Origin: Haloarcula amylovorans
GTDB lineage: Archaea > Halobacteriota > Halobacteria > Halobacteriales > Haloarculaceae
DNA length: 64,000 nucleotides
Assembly: GCF_004681185.1 (NCBI RefSeq)
Contig: NZ_SRIF01000002.1
Span: 248,001 to 312,000 of the forward strand
Direction of reading: 5' to 3'
The position numbers and the translations under genes are program-made. Shown piece after piece: positions 7,439 through 15,143 of this stretch. Under the pieces are notes generated by a model, which worked only from the letters and a program-made list of their open reading frames with translations, made no database searches and had not been told where the DNA came from. The first letter of the stretch is position 1, and each line of letters opens with the position of its first letter.

Positions 7439-10171
7439 ATGTCGCGCCGCTACGACCACGCGAAGGTCCAGGAGTACTGGCAGCACGTCTGGGAGCGAGA
7501 GGGGGTCTTCGAGTGTCCCGACACGGCCGAGAACCCCACGTACGTCCTCGGGATGTTTCCTTACACTTCCGGGTCGTTGCATATGGGGCATATCCGGAAC
7601 TACGCTATTACCGACGCCTACGCCCGATACCGCCGGATGGCTGGCGACGACGTGCTCCACCCGATGGGATGGGACGCGTTCGGCCTGCCTGCCGAGAACG
7701 CCGCCTACGAGCGTGATACGGACCCCGAATCGTGGACCCGCGCCTGCATCGAGCGGATGCGCGACGATCTCCGGGAGATGGGCTTTGGCTACGACTGGAG
7801 CCGCGAGATAACGACCTGCGACCCCGAGTACTACCGCTGGAACCAGTGGCTGTTCACCCGCCTCCACGAGGCCGGGCTGGTCGAGTACGACGCGGCGACA
7901 GTCAACTGGTGTCCCGACTGTGAAACCGTGCTGGCAGACGCACAGGTCGAGACGCCCGCTGGCGTCGAAGACGAACGCGGCCGAACCCACGGCCACGACC
8001 ACGCCGGCGGCGTCTGCTGGCGCTGTGGCACCGCCGTCACCCAGCGAGAACTGGACCAGTGGTTCTTCACTATCACCGAGTATGCCGACGAACTGTACGA
8101 CGGACTGGACGATTTGGACGGCTGGCCGGAGGGGGTCCGGGACAGCCAGCGCAACTGGATCGGTCGACAGGCGGGCGCGACGGTCGCGTTCGACGTCGGC
8201 GGAGTGAGCGGCACCTCGGCGTCGGCAGACGACGAGACGGTCGAGGCGTTCACGACCCGCCTCGACACCGTCTACGGCGCGACGTACCTCGCGCTCGCGC
8301 CAGGTCACGAACTCGCCCGGGAGGCTGCCGACCGCGACGAGTCGGTCGCGGCGTACGTCGAGTCGGTCGCCGGGACGGACGACGCCGGCCTGAGTGGTGT
8401 CGAAACGGACCTCGTGGCGACCCACCCGTTCACCGGTGAGGAGATTCCGGTGTACGTCGCCGCCTACGTCTTAGACGACGTGGGGACCGGCGCGGTCATG
8501 GGTGTGCCCGCACACAACGAGCGCGACCACGCCTTCGCCGCCGAACAGGACCTGCCGGTCCGACAGGCCGTCGAACCCGTCGACGGCAGCGAGACGGAGC
8601 TCCCCGACGAACCCTACACCGACGACGGGATGTTGACCGACAGCGGGGAGTACGATGGCCTGGCGAGTACGGCCGCTCGGGACCGACTCCTCGACGCCGA
8701 CGCCGCCTCGGAGGCGACGACCTACCGCTTGCGGGACTGGCTCATCTCTCGGCAGCGCTACTGGGGGACGCCGATTCCAATCGTCAACTGCGACGACTGT
8801 GGGCGCGTCCCGGTCCCCGACGAGGAGTTGCCCGTCGAACTCCCCGAGTACGTCCAGACGACCGGGAATCCACTCGACGCCGCCGAGGAGTGGAAGGCGA
8901 CCAGTTGTCCGGACTGCGGCGGTGACGCCACCCGTGAGACGGACACGATGGATACGTTCGTCGACTCCTCGTGGTACTTCCTGCGATACTTGTCTCCCCA
9001 TTTCGAAGACGCGCCGTTCGACCAGCAGACCGCGGACGAGTGGCTCCCCGTCGACGTCTACGTCGGCGGCGAGGAACACGCCGTCCTCCACCTCCTCTAT
9101 ATCCGCTTTTTCACGCGGGCGCTGGCGGACCTCGGCCTCCTGAACCGTCGGGAACCCGTCGACCGACTCATCAATCAGGGGACGGTGCTCCACAGCGGCG
9201 AGAAGATGTCCAAATCGAAGGGCAACGCCGTCGCGCCCCACGAGTACGGCGCGGAGACCACGCGCCTGTTCGTCCTCTCGGCGGCCCACCCCGCACAGGA
9301 CTTCGAGTGGACGGTCAAGGACGTCTCGACGGCCTACGACTTCCAGCAGACGCTCTACGAGATGGTCGACGAGTACACGGCGATGCGTGGCCGTTCGGAC
9401 CGTGCGAGCGATGAGGCGACCGGGCCGCCGGCGGACCGCACGGAGAGCGCCCCCCACGACGCCTATCTCGAACGCGAGATCGACCGAACTATCGCCGCCG
9501 TCACCGACGAATACGACCGCTTTCGCTTCCACCGCGTCGTCGGCGAACTCCAGCGGTTCGCTCGGTTACTCCGCCGGTACGCCAGCTACGAACCGCCCTA
9601 CCGGTTCGCCTACAGCCGCGGCCTACGCGTGTTGACGAAACTCGTTGCGCCCATCGCGCCGGCGCTGGCCGAGGAACTGTGGCACCGCTTGGACGAGGAC
9701 GGCCTCGTCGCCGAGGCCCCGTGGCCCGAATCGCTTCGGGACGTCGAGTGGTACCGCATCGAGCGCGAACTCGTCCGGACCACGCTCGACGACGTGCGCG
9801 ACATCACCGACGTGGTCGACATCGAAGACCCCGAGCGAATCGAGATCGTCGTTGCCGATGACTGGAAGTACCGCGCCTACCGCATGGCTCAGGAGGCCGA
9901 CCCCGGTGACGCAATCGTCGGCGAAATCATGGGCGAGGAGTCCATCAAACAGCACGGCGACGCCGCCGCCGATTACGCCGCCGCCCTTGCCGACCGCGGG
10001 GCGGGTCTGGAACCCGTCGTCGACGGGGACCGGGAACTCGACGTGCTCTCGCAGGCCGCGTGGCTGTTCGAGGACGAGTTCGGCGCCGACGTGACCGTGC
10101 GGCGGGCCGACGGCGACGACGACTTGGCCCGGAAAGCTCGGCCCAACAAGCCAGCTATCCACATCTCCTGA
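7439..10171 (+). CDS. leuS: Leucyl-tRNA synthetase, bacterial type
   Basis: A 910-residue class Ia synthetase that charges tRNA-Leu. The HIGH-type motif is [13 protein letters not shown] near residue 45 and the KMSKS loop is [10 protein letters not shown] near residue 583. Two zinc-like knuckles (CPDC...CWRC and CDDC...CPDCG) and the CP1 editing domain ([36 protein letters not shown]) are of the bacterial arrangement, in which the editing domain precedes the zinc domain. Haloarchaea are known to carry bacterial-type LeuRS, unlike most archaea. The C terminus ends in the small tRNA-binding domain. A monocistronic gene is likely. Confidence 0.96.
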   Translation: MSRRYDHAKVQEYWQHVWEREGVFECPDTAENPTYVLGMFPYTSGSLHMGHIRNYAITDAYARYRRMAGDDVLHPMGWDAFGLPAENAAYERDTDPESWTRACIERMRDDLREMGFGYDWSREITTCDPEYYRWNQWLFTRLHEAGLVEYDAATVNWCPDCETVLADAQVETPAGVEDERGRTHGHDHAGGVCWRCGTAVTQRELDQWFFTITEYADELYDGLDDLDGWPEGVRDSQRNWIGRQAGATVAFDVGGVSGTSASADDETVEAFTTRLDTVYGATYLALAPGHELAREAADRDESVAAYVESVAGTDDAGLSGVETDLVATHPFTGEEIPVYVAAYVLDDVGTGAVMGVPAHNERDHAFAAEQDLPVRQAVEPVDGSETELPDEPYTDDGMLTDSGEYDGLASTAARDRLLDADAASEATTYRLRDWLISRQRYWGTPIPIVNCDDCGRVPVPDEELPVELPEYVQTTGNPLDAAEEWKATSCPDCGGDATRETDTMDTFVDSSWYFLRYLSPHFEDAPFDQQTADEWLPVDVYVGGEEHAVLHLLYIRFFTRALADLGLLNRREPVDRLINQGTVLHSGEKMSKSKGNAVAPHEYGAETTRLFVLSAAHPAQDFEWTVKDVSTAYDFQQTLYEMVDEYTAMRGRSDRASDEATGPPADRTESAPHDAYLEREIDRTIAAVTDEYDRFRFHRVVGELQRFARLLRRYASYEPPYRFAYSRGLRVLTKLVAPIAPALAEELWHRLDEDGLVAEAPWPESLRDVEWYRIERELVRTTLDDVRDITDVVDIEDPERIEIVVADDWKYRAYRMAQEADPGDAIVGEIMGEESIKQHGDAAADYAAALADRGAGLEPVVDGDRELDVLSQAAWLFEDEFGADVTVRRADGDDDLARKARPNKPAIHIS

Positions 10172-10372
10172 GCGGAACCCGACGCGGCCGTCCGAATTCC
10201 GGTCGGCGGTCGCGATGACCCTCGCGACCACGGTAACCTCGTCTTAGCGGCGGTCACGTGAGCTTGCTAATTGGTACCGTGTGACAAACTCTGGCGGCGG
10301 TGTTTCTGCCGGTAAATAACTACGCTCGACGGTGACGTCGTTCTACTTGGGCGGTTTCGCCCGGAGGATGGC

Positions 10373-11014
10373 ATGACACGAGACGCCGACCCACCGAAAC
10401 ACACCGACACCGACTCTCCGGCCGCCGAGACACGCGACCGAGATATCGACCCGGACCAACTCTCTCACCTCCCGTTCCTGCGGCGGGACTTCCTCACCGA
10501 CTCCGCGAAACTCGGCGCCGGCGCGCTTGCGCTCTCCTCGACCAGCGGCGTCGCCGCCGCGCAGGCCGCCGACGGACAGACCGAGGACGGGCAGGTCGAC
10601 CAGCCAGAGGGAGCGACCATCGACGTTCTCGCCCCGCACGCTACCTTCACCGACGACGTGGGGATGGCGCTGGGTGTCACCTTCGAGCAGGACGGCGACG
10701 AAGCCGCGTTCCTCCGCGACGCGTCGACTATCCTTCTCGCTCGGGTGACGCTGGAACCGGGCGGGACGACTGGCTGGCATACCCATCCGGGACCGGTCGT
10801 CGTCACCCTCGTCGAAGGCGAACTCGACGTCGTCTTCTCACACACCTGTACCACCCACACCTACACGGCTGGTGACGCGTTCGTCGACCCCGGTGGCCAC
10901 GAAGAAGTCGCGAGGAATCCGAGCGACACCCAACAGGCCGTCGCCTACGCGCTGTTCCTCGGTGTCCCCGACGGCGAGCCGCCGACGACACACGTCGAGC
11001 CACAGGATTGCTGA
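10373..11014 (+). CDS. Tat-exported cupin-domain protein
   Basis: A 213-residue protein. Residues about 38-65 form a Tat signal (FLRRDFL, then a hydrophobic AKLGAGALALSSTS stretch and AAAQA cleavage site), preceded by an unusually long acidic N-terminal region of about 35 residues. The mature part is one cupin beta barrel with VTLEPGGTTGWHTHPGPVVVTL (motif 1, two His ligands) and GDAFVDPGGH (motif 2), consistent with metal binding outside the cell. Substrate and reaction are unknown. The gene follows leuS after about 200 bases and precedes the HMA gene, with no sign of an operon. Confidence 0.8.
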   Translation: MTRDADPPKHTDTDSPAAETRDRDIDPDQLSHLPFLRRDFLTDSAKLGAGALALSSTSGVAAAQAADGQTEDGQVDQPEGATIDVLAPHATFTDDVGMALGVTFEQDGDEAAFLRDASTILLARVTLEPGGTTGWHTHPGPVVVTLVEGELDVVFSHTCTTHTYTAGDAFVDPGGHEEVARNPSDTQQAVAYALFLGVPDGEPPTTHVEPQDC

Positions 11015-11116
11015 GTACCGCCCTGTACGCGGCCCCACTTCGGTTCGAGGTCGGTCTCCGCGTCCCCGTTCGCGGCGGGCCCCACGTTTTTCCGACTCGC
11101 TGGCATACGGCCGGCT

Positions 11117-11323
11117 ATGGAGCAACGCACGCTCTCGGTGAGTGGCATGTCCTGTACGGGTTGTGAGGAGTCGGTCGAGGGGGCCGTTCTCGGCGTCTCG
11201 GGCGTCGAGGCGGCGACGGCGGACCACGAGGCCGGCACGGTCGTCGTCGAGACCAGTGGCACCGTCGACCACGACGCCCTCGACGAAGCCGTCTCCGAGG
11301 CGGGCTACTCGGTGGTCGACTGA
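11117..11323 (+). CDS. Heavy-metal-associated (HMA) domain protein, CopZ-like
   Basis: A 68-residue single-domain protein with the GMSCTGCEESVEGAVLGVSGV metal-binding loop: the CxxC pair binds Cu+ or a similar soft metal and delivers it to a P-type ATPase. The rest fits the ferredoxin-like beta-alpha-beta-beta-alpha-beta fold and ends with EAGYSVVD. No ATPase gene is adjacent. About 60 bases after its stop lies a decayed tandem copy, including a copy of the upstream sequence. Confidence 0.88.
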   Translation: MEQRTLSVSGMSCTGCEESVEGAVLGVSGVEAATADHEAGTVVVETSGTVDHDALDEAVSEAGYSVVD

Positions 11324-11384
11324 GGCGTTCGCTCGGCCCGTCCCGCGGCCCCCGCTTTTCCGCCTCGCTGGCGTATCGCCGTCC

Positions 11385-11591
11385 ATGTGACAGCGCACAC
11401 TCGCCGTGACCGGCCTGGAGTACGCCGAGTGCGAGAAATCGGTCGAGGGGCCCCTCACGGGCGTCACCGGCGTCAAGTCGGCCCTCGCCGACGAGGAGAC
11501 CGGCGAGGTCACCGTCGAGACGGAGGACGACGTCTCCGAACAGTCGCCGTTCGACGCGACGGCCGACGCGGGCTACGACCTCGTCCGCTAA
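11385..11591 (+). pseudogene. Decayed tandem duplicate of the HMA-domain gene
   Basis: Aligned with the neighbouring HMA gene, this copy reads ATG followed at once by TGA, then QRTLAVTG, matching QRTLSVSG of the intact copy. The metal loop is LEYAECEKSVEG, so the first cysteine of CxxC is lost while the second remains. The match runs to the end (AGYDLVR against AGYSVVD). About 40 bases upstream of the ATG are also duplicated. Translation could only begin at the GTG at 11406, giving 61 residues without the first beta strand. A repurposed, non-metal-binding protein is possible but a pseudogene is more likely. Confidence 0.65.
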
Positions 11592-11594
11592 GGC

Positions 11595-12014
11595 TCAGTC
11601 GGCGTTCCCGTGAGCGCGCTCGACCGCCACCAGCAGTTCCTCGCAGTCGTCGCCGTAGTGGAGGTGTGAGCGACAGTCACAGTCCGAACAGCCGAACGAC
11701 TCGACGGCCTCGAACCGCTCGGTCCCGCCCAGTCGACGGGCCACGGCACACTCGATAGCCGCGGAAGTGGTGACGACGTGGTCGACGCGCGTTTCGGCCG
11801 CGCCTAGCAGATAGTCGACGTGCCAGTGGCGGGCGTCGTTCTCGCCGCTGGCGACGGCGCGATGGCGGTCGACCCGTGAGAACCCGCCCCCGCCCAGTGC
11901 GCTCCCGGTGTAGGCGTAGTACCCCGCTGGAAGCGACAGATCGCCGAGCGCGCCGACTTCGACGGTGCCGCCGCTGACGCGGTCGAGCAATAGCGTGTAC
12001 GTCCCGCCGTCCAT
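11595..12014 (-). CDS. DUF123/GIY-YIG-like nuclease-family protein
   Basis: A 139-residue protein of the DUF123 group, a GIY-YIG-like fold found alone or fused to endonuclease III. Diagnostic pieces are GTYTLLL at the start, LPAGYYAYTGSALGGGGFSR (the GYY-Y-YTGSA core) and RHWHVDYLL. The C-terminal half has FGCSDCDCRSHLHY with three closely spaced cysteines. Nuclease activity is not proven for the family. It lies six bases downstream of the small acidic protein gene, so the two probably share a transcript. Confidence 0.8.
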   Translation of the reverse strand: MDGGTYTLLLDRVSGGTVEVGALGDLSLPAGYYAYTGSALGGGGFSRVDRHRAVASGENDARHWHVDYLLGAAETRVDHVVTTSAAIECAVARRLGGTERFEAVESFGCSDCDCRSHLHYGDDCEELLVAVERAHGNAD

Positions 12015-12020
12015 CGGGCG

Positions 12021-12311
12021 TTACGCGCCGATCTCTGGGTCGGCAGCGAGGTCGCCGAAGCCGTCGAGCCGGAACTCCCGCGAGTCCGTGCAGTCCTCGT
12101 TCTCGACGGCGAGTTCGCCGACGAGCCAGTTGAACTGTCGCGGGAACTCGTCGTACGGCGCTTTTTCGAAGGTGGAACGTACGTCCTCGGCGGTGAGGTC
12201 CTCGTCGTACTGTTCGGCGAAGGCCGCGACGTTCTCGGCGGCGGTCCCTGCGGTGTCGTCGTCGGTCTCCTCGGCGAACGCGTCGGCGAGTTCGTCGGTT
12301 AGCTCGGACAT
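12021..12311 (-). CDS. Small acidic haloarchaeal protein of unknown function
   Basis: A 96-residue, very acidic, soluble protein that appears alpha-helical (MSELTDELADAFAEE, then a central AENVAAFAEQY helix). No motif is recognised. Tight spacing to the DUF123 gene downstream and codon use typical of the neighbourhood support a real gene. Its promoter lies in the 94-base divergent gap to the rhomboid gene. Confidence 0.6.
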   Translation of the reverse strand: MSELTDELADAFAEETDDDTAGTAAENVAAFAEQYDEDLTAEDVRSTFEKAPYDEFPRQFNWLVGELAVENEDCTDSREFRLDGFGDLAADPEIGA

Positions 12312-12405
12312 ACGCGAGTGCAGGCGGCGAACTCACGTAGGCGTTCTGGATGCGAATCGCCCCGGCACCCGCGGTTTCTTGTGGGCTGACCGACAACAGT
12401 AGGGC

Positions 12406-13038
12406 ATGCGACGCCCCGCCGAGAGTCCGACGGTGGTCACGCTCTGTCTCATCGTCGGTGTGTTCGCCCTCCAACAACTCGCAGGTGTGGTCGGCAGCGA
12501 GCGCGCGCTGTTCGCGCTGTCGAACCCGCTACTGGACCGGCCGTGGACGCTCGTCACCAGCGTCTACGCCCACGCCGGCCCATCGCACTTACTCGCCAAC
12601 GCCGCCGCCCTCGCGCTCGCTGGTCTGTTGCTCGAACGGCGGACGACGAATGCTCGCTTTCACGGTTTCTTCGTCACCGTCGGCGCGCTCTCGGGTGTGA
12701 CGCAGGTCGCGATGGCCGGACTCGTCGGCTCGTTCGTGCCCGGCATTCCGGCTCACGTCAGCGTCCTCGGAGCCAGCGGTGCCATCTTCGGGCTCTTCGG
12801 CTACCTGCTCGCGGCCAACCGCATCACCGAGACGGTCGTCGGCGGGTTCGAACTCGACCCCAGAGTTCAGTTGGCACTTGGGGGCGTCCTCGCCGCGGCG
12901 ATAACGCTGCTAACCGCCAATCCCGGTGTCGCGCTTCTGGCGCATTTCACCGGCCTCTTGCTCGGCTTCCTTGCCGGGCGGGCGCACCTATTGCGACCCG
13001 CCGACGGCGCGCCCGCGACCGACCCGGCACGGTTCTGA
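12406..13038 (+). CDS. Rhomboid-family intramembrane serine protease
   Basis: A 210-residue protein with six predicted helices. The catalytic serine is in GASGAIFGLFGYLLAANR (around residue 125) and the partner histidine in LLAHFTGLLLGFLAG (around residue 184). The conserved HLLANAAALALAG region also fits rhomboids. These proteases cleave single-pass membrane proteins within the bilayer; the substrate is unknown. It ends two bases before the convergent exonuclease gene. Confidence 0.88.
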   Translation: MRRPAESPTVVTLCLIVGVFALQQLAGVVGSERALFALSNPLLDRPWTLVTSVYAHAGPSHLLANAAALALAGLLLERRTTNARFHGFFVTVGALSGVTQVAMAGLVGSFVPGIPAHVSVLGASGAIFGLFGYLLAANRITETVVGGFELDPRVQLALGGVLAAAITLLTANPGVALLAHFTGLLLGFLAGRAHLLRPADGAPATDPARF

Positions 13039-13039
13039 C

Positions 13040-13801
13040 CTACTCGACGAACACGTCGTCGTGAAGGGTCCCCGAGACTTCGTCGGCCAGGGTCCGGAGG
13101 TTGACGGTGTCCTCACGGTTGTACGACACCAGCGTCTCCAGTGCGCCGTCTCGGCCCCCTTCGTGTTCGCGCCAGAGCCTGACCGCGTCCTTCCCGGAGA
13201 TGTCCGGTCGGTCGCGTTCGATGCCGATGTCCCGTTCGATCTGCTTGAGCCCGCCCGAGAGACCGACCTGCTTGCAGGTGTACATCAGATCGAGGTGGGG
13301 TCGGTCGAGGTCGACGTCGAAGTTCGCTTCGAGGAAGGGCACGTCGAAGCGCTTGCCGTTGAACGTCACCAGCAGGTCGGCGTCGGCGAACGCCGCTTGG
13401 AGGTTGCCGGCGGTGAGATCGTCGCCGGCCACCAGCGTCTCCGTCTCCCCGGCCTGATGGAGGCTGACCGTCGTCACCTGATTGCGGTGTTCATCCAGCC
13501 CCGTCGTCTCGATGTCGAAGAAACACGCCCGGTCGCGGAACGTCTCGTAGAGCCGCCACTGCTCGCTATTGGGGAACTGCCGGTCGAAGTAGCGAACGTC
13601 GGCGGCATCGAGGCGGTCACGCCCTTCGTGGATGAACTGCTGGATACGGTCGCCGCGCTTCCCGCCGACGATGCCCGGTTCGAACGCGTCCCAGTGGGTG
13701 ATTCCCTGTTCCCAGATGGACCGTTCGGTCTTCTCGCCGACGCCGTCTACCCCGATGAAACTGTTCTCGACGCGCACGCTCTCGGGTACAGGGGGCGGCA
13801 T
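13040..13801 (-). CDS. RNase H-like exonuclease (YprB/DnaQ-type)
   Basis: A 253-residue protein. Residues about 12-65 look like a small helix-hairpin-helix-type region (FIGVDGVGEKTERSIWEQGI), suggesting DNA binding. From residue 93 the ribonuclease H-like domain shows ACFFDIETTGLD (ExoI, D and E), LLVTFNGKRFDVPFLE (ExoII) and YNREDTVNL (ExoIII), the acidic residues of the DEDD exonucleases. Known relatives are YprB-type proteins; a role in nucleic acid trimming or repair is inferred. It is convergent with the rhomboid gene. Confidence 0.85.
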   Translation of the reverse strand: MPPPVPESVRVENSFIGVDGVGEKTERSIWEQGITHWDAFEPGIVGGKRGDRIQQFIHEGRDRLDAADVRYFDRQFPNSEQWRLYETFRDRACFFDIETTGLDEHRNQVTTVSLHQAGETETLVAGDDLTAGNLQAAFADADLLVTFNGKRFDVPFLEANFDVDLDRPHLDLMYTCKQVGLSGGLKQIERDIGIERDRPDISGKDAVRLWREHEGGRDGALETLVSYNREDTVNLRTLADEVSGTLHDDVFVE

Positions 13802-13926
13802 ATGTAAGTTCGTCGCTCACGCCCTCGGTGTGTCGACTATCTCACCGCACTATGGTGATTCTCCTCAGTGTCAACTTTGATTCTGCCGCCGAAACGTCGA
13901 AGCCACCGGGGGCCGCACACCGTGAT

Positions 13927-14313
13927 ATGACGGAGTATCTCGTCGCTACGTCGTCGGTTCACGTCACCGCGGCGGCGGCCGATTACTTGGAGGACTATCT
14001 CGACCCGGACGAAGACAGTCTCGTCGTCGTCGCGGTTCGAGAGCCCGGTCGACCTACGAGGGACGCCGAGGACGCTATCAACGTCGCGCGAGCGCGGTTC
14101 GGGACGCCAGCGCCGACGATGGAGACGCGCGAGGGTGACACCGTTCCGGAACTCCTGTCGGCGATCGACGAACACGACCCCGACGAGGTGGTCGTCGGGA
14201 CCAACGGCGGGCGGGCGGCCGACCAGGGCGTCGGGTCGACGGTGACCGAACTGCTACGGCGACTTCGCCGCCCGGTCGTCGTCGTTCCTTTGCCGAGTTT
14301 CAACCGTCCCTGA
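13927..14313 (+). CDS. Universal stress protein-like protein
   Basis: A 128-residue Usp-like protein starting MTEYLVATSSVHVTAAAADY. A late VVVGTNGGRAADQG segment followed by VGSTVTELLRR resembles the Usp nucleotide loop, and the final strand is VVVVPLP. The first strand lacks the usual DGS signature, so it is a divergent member and ATP binding is uncertain. ATG 13927 was chosen because the fold begins there. The 3' end overlaps the convergent ParA-like gene by 14 bases. Confidence 0.75.
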   Translation: MTEYLVATSSVHVTAAAADYLEDYLDPDEDSLVVVAVREPGRPTRDAEDAINVARARFGTPAPTMETREGDTVPELLSAIDEHDPDEVVVGTNGGRAADQGVGSTVTELLRRLRRPVVVVPLPSFNRP

Positions 14314-15040
14314 ACCGGTCGAACAACCCTGGTTCGGGAAACGAGAGGTCGAGCTCGACACCGAGGAGGCCCTCGGTCGCCGCGGCGACGGCCGGCGCGA
14401 GCGTCGATTCGAGATCGAGCGCGGTCGGAATCGGCGCGTCCGGCGGTGCCATCGGAATCGCGTAGTCGGCATCGGAAACGGTGAGTGCGCCTTCCGCGTC
14501 AGTTCGCGTAGCGACGACGGCGTCCGCCGGTGCGCCTACGTCGTGGAGTCGGCCGCGCTGTCGTGGCAACAGGTCGGTCCCCCGTCGGGCCGCCGGGACG
14601 ACGAGCGCCCGACGCCGTGCGGCCACGAGCGCCGCGACCGACTGGTTGGCCGCGACCGGTGGGACGTCCAGGAGGACGTGGTCGAACCGCTCGGCGGCGT
14701 CGGCGACTGCCGTCTCGAATCGCCGCGCACTTTCGGGCGTCTTTGCCCGGGCGAGGCGCTCGAACGGCGCGTGGGCCGGACAGAGTGCGACACGGCCCGG
14801 CGCGTCGATGTCCCAGTCGTACAGCGCGTCGGCAAGCGACGCCTCGCCGGTCGCGACCGTAGTCACCTCGGCGTCGATGCGTCCCTCGACGAACGTCGCG
14901 AGTCCCTGTGTGGCGAACGCAGCGTCGAGGATGGCCACGGACCGATTCGCCCGTGCGAGCGTCGCCGCCACCTCTACGGCAGTCCTGGTCGTTCCGGCAC
15001 CGCCGGTCACCCCTACGAGCGCGAGCGTCGAACTCCCCAT
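14300..15040 (-). CDS. ParA/MinD-like ATPase homologue lacking the Walker A lysine
   Basis: A 246-residue P-loop protein. The N-terminal loop is GVTGGAGTTRT, where canonical ParA/MinD has KGGxGKTT, so the invariant lysine is Thr and the signature lysine is also missing. The next strand, VAILDAAFATQGL, corresponds to the switch region and HVLLDVPPV to Walker B. Haloarchaea commonly encode such divergent ParA-like proteins. Nucleotide binding may be altered or lost, so a scaffold or regulatory role is possible. It is divergent from the FPD-repeat lipoprotein with about 100 bases between the starts. Confidence 0.75.
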   Translation of the reverse strand: MGSSTLALVGVTGGAGTTRTAVEVAATLARANRSVAILDAAFATQGLATFVEGRIDAEVTTVATGEASLADALYDWDIDAPGRVALCPAHAPFERLARAKTPESARRFETAVADAAERFDHVLLDVPPVAANQSVAALVAARRRALVVPAARRGTDLLPRQRGRLHDVGAPADAVVATRTDAEGALTVSDADYAIPMAPPDAPIPTALDLESTLAPAVAAATEGLLGVELDLSFPEPGLFDRFRDG

Positions 15041-15114
15041 AGCCTACGTGGCTCCCGTGATGGAATAAAAACCTCCCGACTGGCGACGGCTGAGCAAATA
15101 CGGCCGACACGAAC

Positions 15115-15120
15115 GCTTAT
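15115..15120 (+). promoter_or_regulatory. TATA-like element of the FPD-repeat lipoprotein gene
   Basis: GCTTAT lies about 27 bases before the ATG at 15144, the spacing expected for an archaeal TATA box of a leaderless or nearly leaderless transcript. This supports the first ATG as the start. Confidence 0.4.
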
Positions 15121-15143
15121 GCTGCGGTACGTCCTCAGAAACT

